A stretch of 6,161 bases of DNA, taken from contig CAMWMT010000175.1 in the NCBI GenBank assembly GCA_947175375.1, positions 1-6,161 on the forward strand, written 5' to 3'. The number at the start of each line of letters is the position of its first letter. Position 1 is the first letter of the stretch. Shown piece by piece: positions 1-6,161 of the stretch. Source of the DNA: an uncultured Clostridiaceae bacterium. Lineage in GTDB: Bacteria; Bacillota; Clostridia; Lachnospirales; Lachnospiraceae. The translations under genes and the position numbers were made by a program. The notes under the pieces are model-generated. The model had not been told where the DNA came from. It saw nothing but the letters and a program-made list of their open reading frames with translations, and did no database searches.

Positions 1-568
1 AAAGGATTTCGGCTCCTCTTCTGCGCTTCTTCATAACATTCCATCCGCGGTTCGTGTTTATAATGATCCTTCTGTATCCGCGGATGGACGATCAGTTCCT
101 CCATCGGATATTTGTTAAAAATATCCAGAAGCCGCCCAAACTCTTCCGGGTTTCTTTCCCCACCCGGGTCTTCACGGACAGCTTCACGTCCAGCACGCCG
201 AAGATCTCCTCCAGAAAATGATCCAGTTCCTCCGGCAATGCTAAAAATCCGGATCCTCTATGACGGGAGGCCACTGTCTTCGACGGACAGCCCAGATTCA
301 GATTGATCTCCCCGTATCCGAAACGCTGCAAGGCACGCGCCACCCGGATAAATGCCTCCGCCCGGTTCGTCAGAATCTGCGGCACCGCATGGATTCCCTC
401 GTTGTGCTCCGGCAGGATCTCCTGCAGCTCCCGCGTCTTAAAATCCCGCTTCTCGGGAGCCTCCAGAAAGGGAATAAAATATTTATCCAACGCACCGTAA
501 ACTTCCGCGTGAGCTTTCCGGTACACCCAGGTCGTGACGCCCTCCATAGGCGCAAGATAAAACTGCAT
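1..568 (-). pseudogene. dus: tRNA-dihydrouridine synthase, frame-disrupted and cut by the window edge
   Basis: FMN-dependent enzyme that reduces uridine to dihydrouridine in the D-loop (or variable region) of tRNA. Seen: N-terminal FYLAPMEGVT (3-12), QILTN (64-68), the active-site motif NLGCPSKTVASRHRGSGFL (91-109) with the catalytic Cys at 94, and VKTRVGKE (132-139) with the conserved Lys at 133. After GKE the frame becomes unlike the family and stops near 92. Dropping to the next frame from 149 leftwards restores PEEFGRLLDIFNKYPMEELI and then VHPRIQKDHYKHEPRMECY, both typical of the family, with no stop up to the window edge. A single missing base near 151 (an Asn codon AAC reduced to AC) explains it. 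The raw uncorrected frame is 92-568 (158 aa). It could be a real pseudogene or a sequencing/assembly error in the GGGGAAAGAAACCC tract. It starts 44 bp after the helicase-nuclease gene with no terminator between, so it may be co-transcribed. Family certain; which tRNA position it modifies is not determined. Confidence 0.85.
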
Positions 569-580
569 CGGTCTGCCGCT

Positions 581-586
581 CTCCTT
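581..586 (-). promoter_or_regulatory. Shine-Dalgarno site for the tRNA-dihydrouridine synthase
   Basis: AAGGAG on the minus strand inside an AAAGAAAGGAGAG run, 12 nt before the ATG at 568. The spacing is a little long, but no other start fits the conserved N-terminus. It lies in the 44-bp gap (569-612), which holds no terminator hairpin and no clear promoter boxes. Confidence 0.55.
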
Positions 587-612
587 TCTTTCCCCGTCGG
601 ATACTGGTGGAA

Positions 613-3600
613 TTACCTCATATGTTTAAAATAATCTTCCAGAATCCGCTTGATATAATAATACCGTCTTGCGTAGGAATTCTCCACCCGGATCAGTTCA
701 AAGCCATGGGTGTGGCAGATCCGCTTCTTCTCTTCATCCCGTTCCCGGACCGCCTCATCCGTGCTGTGTTCCTTTCCGTCCAGCTCGATGGCGAGAATCG
801 GGTATTCTGTTCCGCCCCGCTCCTTTTCAAAGATCACAAAATCAAACCTCCCACTGTAGAACAGATACGATTTTGCAATATTTTCCTGAAAAACTTGAGC
901 GATCGCCACTTCCTTTTTCACGGTACACTTCTTCTGAGTATTCAGCACATTATCCAGGGCATGGTTCAGGCTCTCCAGAAAATCCGCCTCCGTCTTCGTG
1001 CTGTAGGGCTTGATTCCCAGCGCCCGGGACTGGACCGGATCCGCAGTCACCTGACAGTTCCCGTTGCTGCGCACATATTCCGCCAGCTCGTACATGTCAT
1101 CCGTCCCTTCCTGCTGATGGAGCCGATTCAGATTTTTCAGGCTGGAGAACATGACCAGCTGCTCTCTGGCCCGGGAGGTCGCCACGTTGATCAGTTCTCT
1201 GTTGTTTTTTAACCAGTTGTATGTTTTATCCGAAGTCTGGTCTGTCAATGCTGTGGAAAACAGGATGATATCCTTCTCGTCCCCCTGGAACGCATGTACT
1301 GTCCCGCAGGACACTCCGTCAACATGATTTTTCTTCAGAAGTTCCTCGATATACTCCTTCTGATTGGCAAATGGCGTGATGATCCCGATGGACTGATCTG
1401 GATGTTTCTGAACAAATTCCAGGATCTCGTGCGCCTCCCGGGGCGCTGTATTCCGTTCATCCGCCCGGCTGTCCTGCACGTCCACAAAAGTCAGCGGCCT
1501 GTCCGATCTTACCGGGCTGTCAATACAGAGCCTGTTGTTGTAATATTTCTTATTATTAAACTCGATGATCTTTCTGCTGCACCGGTAATGATGCCGCAGG
1601 AGCAGTTCATCGCTGACTGCGTCATTGGCAAGGAAAGCCTTATAGATGGAATTTTTGATATAATCGTATTCGTCAGGGATCAGGTAACGCTGCTTCAAAA
1701 TTTCATTGTCCCGGGCATCCAGAAGGATCACCGGATTCAGCTGCTGCGGATCGCCCACCAGCATCAGCTTCCGGCCCCGCAGAATCGGTACCAAAGAGAC
1801 TGCCATGTTGCACTGGCTGGCTTCATCCATAATGACCATGTCAAAATGTGTCTCAGGACCGCCCAGTTTGTACGCGGAGATGCAGGTGGTGGCGATCACC
1901 GGAAAGATCCTCAAAAACGATTTCATATTTCCGGGACGGAGCAGATAATCGTCAAAACATTTCCTCCTCTCCTCCCGGTCTTCAATCTCAAGGATATTCC
2001 GAAGCTCCTCATATTTTGGCTCACCCAGCCTCTTCCAGTACCGGATCGACGTAAAATACAGCCAGGTCATGAACTTCTGCTCATCGTCCTGAAGGAGCGC
2101 CAGCGCCTGCTGATCGTCTACTTCGCCAATCTTCTCTAGCTCCGACCAGACTCCCGGAAGCTGCCGTCCTACCAGATCCGTGTAAAAAGCCAGATGACGG
2201 TTGCTCTTTGACATACTCTCTATGGCATCCTTCTGCCACTGCAGATGAAGCCGCTTCTCGTGGCGCTCCAGCAGAAGGCTCAGCTGCTTCATGGAACGGA
2301 TCCGCTCTTCATGATTTTTCTCCAGTGTATTCTCAAAGACACGAACGTTCCGGATCCGTGCATAAGTATCCCGGACATAGTCCAGCGCCTCGTCCACCAT
2401 TTTGGCATTGCCCAGGCGAAGGACTGGAAAAGGAATCCTCCTGTGCCCCTGATAACGGATGGACTGCAGGCTCTTCACTACGGAATCAATGGGATGATTG
2501 TTGTAGGAGGCCAAAAGCACGGTGTGATCATTAAAAAAAGCCGTGATGATCGTATTGACAATCGTATAGCTCTTGCCAGTTCCTGGCGGTCCCTGGATGT
2601 AAGCCACCGGATATTTCATGGCACTGTGGATCGCCAGCAGTTGATCCAGATTTGCCTGCTTTTTCAGGAGTACGATGGGATAATCCTTCCGCCTCCGGTT
2701 GTGAGATACCACTTTTCCGAAAAATGCCTTCACCGGGTCTGTGACTTCTCCCGCCTCGAACATTTTCGTGACCGCCTCGTATTCCCGTTCCAGATCCACC
2801 CTCGGGTCTGAGGCAAGGGCGATGACATACGGACGGTCATCCACACGGTTCACCCGGCGGTTCTGCGCTGTGATATGGTTCTTCACTTCCTCCATATGAG
2901 CTTCCAGATCATCCAGAAGCCACAGGTCCTCCCCGGGCAGAAACCTTCGGATGCTCTGCCTCTCTCCGTCCACAGTAAATTCCCGGCAGATGGTCAGATC
3001 CGCCGCCGGCTTCAGCACCCGCCGCTCCACATCCAGGAAAAGCCTCCGGTATGCCAGCACATACAGACGGTCTCTGTTCTTTACCTTTCCGGGCATGACG
3101 ATGCTCATAACATTCATACACAACTGCTTCAGCCGATAATTTTTCCTGAGATCCTGACCAGCTTCTTCCTGAAACTGACGTACGATCTCCCCAAACTGTG
3201 CGTCGTTCAGATAATACTCCCCGCTCTCCAGATGATCCCCGTCCAGATGCCGAACCAGCGTGTAATCGGTCTGATACGGCTCCGTGTCCAGACGGTTACA
3301 GTCCACCAGATAGTTCAGCACCTTCAAATTGGCCGTCGTACCGAAGACGGTCTCATACCGCTCCGGATACTTGTCGATGAATTCCACCAACTTCTGATTG
3401 ATCTCACACCAGGAACCCTCAATGACAAAGGATGAAACGATGGAATCGATCCGAATATACGGCAGCGGCATGATGGTATGCTGATATACATGAAAACCGG
3501 ACGCCTCGATGGTCCTGCGTTTCGGGTCGATCCAGCGGACAGCGATCCAGTAACGAGTTAGCTCTTTCTTCTGATTCTGGTATTCAATGCTCAGCCATTT

Positions 3601-3645
3601 TCCCTCATGGACGGCTTTAAAAAGATCATGAGAAATGTGGGACAT
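613..3645 (-). CDS. Superfamily 1 (Upf1/Dna2-like) helicase with C-terminal DUF2726-type nuclease-fold domain
   Basis: 1010 residues, cytosolic, predicted ATP-dependent helicase fused to a nuclease-fold domain. SF1 motifs seen: Walker A GPPGTGKS (352-359), Walker B VIMDEAS (604-610), motif III GDPQQL (631-636), motif IV region HHYRCS (685-690), motif V GTVHAFQGDE (781-790), motif VI NVATSRAR (820-827). A charged helical insert (about 430-580) between motifs I and II corresponds to the 1B/stalk region of Upf1-like enzymes. Residues about 884-1005 look like DUF2726 (PD-(D/E)XK fold): E886, FDFVIF with D935, AIELDGKEH with E954 and D956, then a basic helix and ELIRVE. The usual catalytic Lys is replaced by Asp (ELD), as in Vsr/DUF2726-like variants, so cleavage activity is plausible but not certain. 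Residues 1-75 have a WYL-like pattern (weak). The middle N-terminal part, 76-330, is not recognised. The start at 3645 has a strong GGAGG site and lies inside the preceding gene. Alternative role: DNA repair rather than defence. Confidence 0.92.
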   Translation of the reverse strand: MSHISHDLFKAVHEGKWLSIEYQNQKKELTRYWIAVRWIDPKRRTIEASGFHVYQHTIMPLPYIRIDSIVSSFVIEGSWCEINQKLVEFIDKYPERYETVFGTTANLKVLNYLVDCNRLDTEPYQTDYTLVRHLDGDHLESGEYYLNDAQFGEIVRQFQEEAGQDLRKNYRLKQLCMNVMSIVMPGKVKNRDRLYVLAYRRLFLDVERRVLKPAADLTICREFTVDGERQSIRRFLPGEDLWLLDDLEAHMEEVKNHITAQNRRVNRVDDRPYVIALASDPRVDLEREYEAVTKMFEAGEVTDPVKAFFGKVVSHNRRRKDYPIVLLKKQANLDQLLAIHSAMKYPVAYIQGPPGTGKSYTIVNTIITAFFNDHTVLLASYNNHPIDSVVKSLQSIRYQGHRRIPFPVLRLGNAKMVDEALDYVRDTYARIRNVRVFENTLEKNHEERIRSMKQLSLLLERHEKRLHLQWQKDAIESMSKSNRHLAFYTDLVGRQLPGVWSELEKIGEVDDQQALALLQDDEQKFMTWLYFTSIRYWKRLGEPKYEELRNILEIEDREERRKCFDDYLLRPGNMKSFLRIFPVIATTCISAYKLGGPETHFDMVIMDEASQCNMAVSLVPILRGRKLMLVGDPQQLNPVILLDARDNEILKQRYLIPDEYDYIKNSIYKAFLANDAVSDELLLRHHYRCSRKIIEFNNKKYYNNRLCIDSPVRSDRPLTFVDVQDSRADERNTAPREAHEILEFVQKHPDQSIGIITPFANQKEYIEELLKKNHVDGVSCGTVHAFQGDEKDIILFSTALTDQTSDKTYNWLKNNRELINVATSRAREQLVMFSSLKNLNRLHQQEGTDDMYELAEYVRSNGNCQVTADPVQSRALGIKPYSTKTEADFLESLNHALDNVLNTQKKCTVKKEVAIAQVFQENIAKSYLFYSGRFDFVIFEKERGGTEYPILAIELDGKEHSTDEAVRERDEEKKRICHTHGFELIRVENSYARRYYYIKRILEDYFKHMR

Positions 3646-5824
3646 GACCGTATTCCTCCCCCTGTGCCAGCTTCTTCATAAACTCAGCCGCTCCCTCCAG
3701 ATCCAGTACATCCTCCATCAGTTCCTTATACCGCAGCTCTTCCGGCAGAAGCTCAAAGTATTTTCCTTCCAAGCGCTCCTTCTTCAGCAGATATGCCCGG
3801 TTGATCCGGCATCCCTTTTCCAGGATAAGGTCATTATACCGCCGGAAGCCCTGCTCCGTCATGGAATAGATGCGGATGCCATACAGAAAGCCCCGCAGCT
3901 GGACCCGGTCGCAGGTCATTCCATTGGAATTCCAGATATAGTACAGGGTGCGGATCGTGTCGCTGCCGAGAATCGGAAAGACCAGCAGATTATCCGTCCC
4001 CGGCTCCTTAGCCAGCAGCTTCAAGAGCCCTCTGCGCTTTGCAGCCATGCGCAGTTCCTCCAGGATACCGGCGGCCTCCTCGTCCAGATACGGATAAGCC
4101 TCTTCGGATGCCAGCACCTGATGAATCTTCTCCATGGTCCTTCGATCTGTATAGAGGGCTCCCTTTCCTCCAAAATGGATATCCGCCTTCGCTGTCCCTG
4201 GCTCCACATCAATCCGCTTGTGCTTCGTGTCACAGCCCTGCACCGCCCAGGTCCTGCCCGCCAGGAAAAAGCTGTCACCCGCCTTATAAGCCCGTTCCAC
4301 GGTCCCGATCTCCTGCTCGTTCCACCGAACACTGAAGGTCTCTTCCGACTCGAAGACCGCATAAAAATCCATGCTGTCGCAGAGCCGCTCCCCCCTATAC
4401 GAGAACCCCACCGCGCCGTCCTCATACACCATGATCAGATCTTTTTCGATCATGCAGCCGAGCACCTGCCGTAATTCCTCCTGCGAGATATAGCGGAAGA
4501 TCGATAGTTCAAGAAGCTCTGCCGCCAGCCTGGGAGGATACAGGCAGCCCTTTTCACAGAGGATGGACAAGGTCTCATGGATCAGAAGATTCATCGGACA
4601 ACGAGAAAGTTTCGGCGCCTCCAGGTATTTTTCCCGGAAATACAGCTCGATCATGGCAATGGTCCGCACGAGGCTGAAGTCCAGATTTTCCAGCATCCCG
4701 CCCTCAGCTTCAAAATACCGCAGATGAAATGCGATGCTGGACTTCAAGGTCTTCCTGCCGCTTCGCCCCACCCGCTGCACCATGCTGGAAATACGAAGAG
4801 GCTGCGCTGCCTGGATCACTTCGTCCAGGTCTCCAATGTCGATGCCCAACTCCAGCGTCAGCGTCGTCCCGGTCAGAACCGAACCTTCGCTCCGCTTCAT
4901 CTGCATCTCCGCCTCCTCCCGGAGTTCTCTGGAAATGCTCCCGTGATGGATATAATAACAGTCCGGAAGCCCGGCCCTAAGGGCAAGCCGCCGAACCTGC
5001 GCCACCAGGATCTCGCACTCCCGTCTGGAATTGGTAAAAAGAAGTGTGCGCTTTCCTATGGACTGCTCCAGGATCTTCTTCCCATAAGCCACCGGATAAT
5101 CCGTTCCCCCGATTCGTGTGGCAGTCACAGAGATCAGATACTGACGCCTTTCCTCCTGATAATCAATGACTGATGCCTTTCTGGCGCTTCCCGCTTTCAG
5201 GAAAGCAAGTGCCTGCCTGCTGTCTCCAATGGTAGCGGACAGGCCCAGGCGGACCGGTTCTCTCCCGATGATCCGCTGGATCCGCTGCAGCAGCGCCAGA
5301 AGCTGCAGCCCCCTCTGATTTCCCATAAAATAATGGATTTCGTCAATGACGACATACTGCATGCCGGAAAACAAGATCCGCACATTTTCCGGGTGGCGGC
5401 ACAGCATGGCCTCCAGCGATTCCGGCGTGGTCTGCAGGATACCTCTCGGCGTATAAAGAAGTTTTTCTTTCCTGGAGACCGCCGCGTCTCCGTGCCATTT
5501 TGTGATCGTCAGGCCGGTGCCTGCCAACATCTCCTCAATCCGGTAAAACTGATCGTTGATCAGTGCTTTCAGCGGACTAATGTACAGAATCCCCACGCTG
5601 TCCACCGGATGCTCATAGATGTCGGTCAGCGCCGGCATCAGCGCCGCCTCGGTCTTTCCCATGGCGGTCCCGGCGGTGAAAAGCAGATTTCTCTCCTTCT
5701 TCTGCACCTCCCCGATGGCGCGGATCTGCATGGAACTTAAGTGCTCCCAGCCTTTATCATAGATATAATCCTGAATAAAATCCGCAAGCTGCTCATAGGC
5801 CTCCTGTTCGGTCATCCTTGTCAT
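3626..5824 (-). CDS. Lhr-like DEAD/DEAH-box superfamily 2 helicase (BrxHI-like)
   Basis: This is an ATP-dependent nucleic-acid translocase/helicase, 732 residues, cytosolic. Motifs seen in order: Q-motif-like LSSMQ (29-33), motif I AGTAMGKT (51-58), Ia ISPLKALINDQ (82-92), Ib TTPESL (132-137), II DEIH (161-164), III SAT (196-198), IV LLFTNSRRE (261-269), V GTTLTLELGIDI (319-330), VI QRVGRSGR (350-357). All catalytic positions look intact. Residues about 400-470 look like a winged-helix region. Residues about 495-545 (IGTVERAYKAGDSFFLAGRTW) resemble the beta-barrel part of Lhr-core proteins, in which a GD-F-LAGR-W pattern is typical. The rest of the C-terminus is not recognised. It is shorter than full-length Lhr and near the size expected for BrxHI-type helicases. 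The start at 5824 is supported by AAGGA 8 nt upstream. The Met at residue 4 has no comparable spacing. It overlaps the upstream ATPase-like gene by 4 bp and the downstream helicase-nuclease by 20 bp, suggesting a single functional unit. The helicase class is certain, but the biological role is inferred. Confidence 0.93.
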   Translation of the reverse strand: MTRMTEQEAYEQLADFIQDYIYDKGWEHLSSMQIRAIGEVQKKERNLLFTAGTAMGKTEAALMPALTDIYEHPVDSVGILYISPLKALINDQFYRIEEMLAGTGLTITKWHGDAAVSRKEKLLYTPRGILQTTPESLEAMLCRHPENVRILFSGMQYVVIDEIHYFMGNQRGLQLLALLQRIQRIIGREPVRLGLSATIGDSRQALAFLKAGSARKASVIDYQEERRQYLISVTATRIGGTDYPVAYGKKILEQSIGKRTLLFTNSRRECEILVAQVRRLALRAGLPDCYYIHHGSISRELREEAEMQMKRSEGSVLTGTTLTLELGIDIGDLDEVIQAAQPLRISSMVQRVGRSGRKTLKSSIAFHLRYFEAEGGMLENLDFSLVRTIAMIELYFREKYLEAPKLSRCPMNLLIHETLSILCEKGCLYPPRLAAELLELSIFRYISQEELRQVLGCMIEKDLIMVYEDGAVGFSYRGERLCDSMDFYAVFESEETFSVRWNEQEIGTVERAYKAGDSFFLAGRTWAVQGCDTKHKRIDVEPGTAKADIHFGGKGALYTDRRTMEKIHQVLASEEAYPYLDEEAAGILEELRMAAKRRGLLKLLAKEPGTDNLLVFPILGSDTIRTLYYIWNSNGMTCDRVQLRGFLYGIRIYSMTEQGFRRYNDLILEKGCRINRAYLLKKERLEGKYFELLPEELRYKELMEDVLDLEGAAEFMKKLAQGEEYGHVPHFS
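3655..3659 (-). promoter_or_regulatory. Shine-Dalgarno site for the SF1 helicase-nuclease
   Basis: GGAGG within an AGGGGGAGGAA purine run on the minus strand, 9 nt before the ATG at 3645. It sits within the last codons of the Lhr-like helicase, before its stop at 3628-3626, and fixes the start of the downstream gene. Confidence 0.75.
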
Positions 5825-6161
5825 AAAGTAAATCCTTCGTATTTTCCGCCTGCTGCCGGCGTCTCCACATCCTCTGCCCCGATCATGGAGCTACTCATGC
5901 GGATTCCTTTCTGACCGTTCAGGAAATCCTCCATTCGGTCATCCGGACGCACGGTGCTCTTCAGATCCAGGATCGTCAGAAAATCCCGGATAAATTCCCG
6001 TGGTGTCAGATGATTCGCCGCAGCGATCCGACGGTATTCGTAATCCACAAACCGGATCCGCTCCTCCTCGGAGAAATATTCCTCCTGTTCATGAAGCAGC
6101 GCAGGCCTTCGCTCCAGCCGCTCAAGAAACGAGACAAATTCAACCGTCGTCGGCATAGCCA
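5821..6161 (-). CDS. C-terminal part of a BrxC/BrxD-like (DUF2791) P-loop ATPase, 5' end outside window
   Basis: Seen: the frame stays open up to the window edge. A methionine codon lies at 6156-6154, but the preceding codon (Ala) is also open and no ribosome binding site can be seen, so this is probably an internal Met of a longer protein. Counting from it there are 111 residues: a helical, charged segment (about 1-48), the stretch LTPREFIRDF (50-59) followed by TILDL, then a polar tail ending KYEGFTL. Family knowledge: ATP-binding proteins of the BrxC/BrxD (DUF2791) family end in a helical region with a very similar TPR-E/D-F-hydrophobic-RDF pattern, and BrxD lies beside an Lhr-like helicase in BREX type 2. 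Inference: this is the last part of such an ATPase. The Walker motifs would be upstream and cannot be checked here. The stop codon overlaps the start of the next gene (ATGA), so the two are probably translationally coupled. The call rests on a short tail and on gene context. Confidence 0.6.
   Translation of the reverse strand, partial: AMPTTVEFVSFLERLERRPALLHEQEEYFSEEERIRFVDYEYRRIAAANHLTPREFIRDFLTILDLKSTVRPDDRMEDFLNGQKGIRMSSSMIGAEDVETPAAGGKYEGFTL
5833..5837 (-). promoter_or_regulatory. Shine-Dalgarno site for the Lhr-like helicase
   Basis: AAGGA on the minus strand, 8 nt before the ATG at 5824. It lies inside the end of the upstream ATPase-like gene. This spacing selects the first Met over the Met at residue 4, and together with the ATGA stop/start overlap it suggests coupled translation. 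Confidence 0.7.

Noticed and set aside
41..87. Perfect 10-bp inverted repeat (CCATCCGCGG at 41-50, CCGCGGATGG at 78-87) with a 27-nt loop.
   Set aside because: It lies in the coding part of the synthase and comes from two similar Pro-Arg codon stretches (HPRI and EPRME). It has no U-run or other terminator feature, so it is probably a coincidence.
569..612. The gap between the helicase-nuclease and the synthase, checked for a terminator or promoter.
   Set aside because: It is only 44 bp, with no hairpin plus T-run and no clear -35/-10 pair. Only the Shine-Dalgarno site is supported.
1294..2139. Long plus-strand open frame (281 codons), with others at 607-1212, 2245-2811, 2875-3435, 3635-4474 and 4577-5173.
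   Set aside because: They lie antisense to helicase genes with complete motif sets, are rich in His/Pro/Arg/Gln as expected for reversed frames, match no family I know and have no convincing ribosome binding sites.
2533..2539. Seven-base A/T run near the Walker A coding region of the SF1 helicase, considered as a phase-variation slippage site.
   Set aside because: It is short, encodes ordinary FFN residues and the frame is intact. One 7-mer is not evidence of phase variation.
613..6161. Assignment as a complete BREX type 2 or other named defence system.
   Set aside because: No PglZ, PglX, PglW or PglY is visible, and only the tail of the ATPase is present. The pairing is suggestive but a named system cannot be supported.

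Overview
The window looks like a stretch of a Firmicutes genome, most likely a Clostridia/Lachnospiraceae-type gut anaerobe. The reasons are the clostridial style of the tRNA-dihydrouridine synthase, strong purine-rich Shine-Dalgarno sites, and base composition slightly above 50% GC by eye. This placement is an inference from style, not a database match.

Every gene I can support is on the minus strand, so transcription runs from 6161 towards 1. In that order: (1) 6161-5821, the C-terminal end of a protein that resembles the tail of the BrxC/BrxD (DUF2791) P-loop ATPase family and is cut by the window edge. (2) 5824-3626, a 732-residue superfamily 2 helicase of the Lhr-like (BrxHI-like) type. 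(3) 3645-613, a 1010-residue superfamily 1 Upf1/Dna2-like helicase with a C-terminal DUF2726-type restriction-endonuclease-fold domain and a possible WYL-like N-terminus. (4) 568-1, a tRNA-dihydrouridine synthase that is frame-disrupted near 151 and runs off the left edge.

Genes 1-3 overlap (4 bp, then 20 bp), each downstream start has its own Shine-Dalgarno site, and there is no promoter-sized gap or terminator between them. They therefore read as one translationally coupled cassette: ATPase, DNA translocase, helicase-nuclease. BrxD next to an Lhr-like helicase is a known pairing in BREX type 2. Adding a DUF2726 SF1 helicase-nuclease points to a DNA-targeting defence or genome-maintenance module whose upstream half is outside the window. 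No methyltransferase, PglZ or PglX is visible, so calling this BREX would be premature.

The synthase follows after 44 bp without a terminator. It is a housekeeping gene, probably a flanking neighbour rather than a part of the system. No tRNA, rRNA, CRISPR array, insertion sequence or convincing terminator was seen, and no gene-free stretch exceeds 300 bases. The long plus-strand open frames are antisense shadows of the helicase genes.
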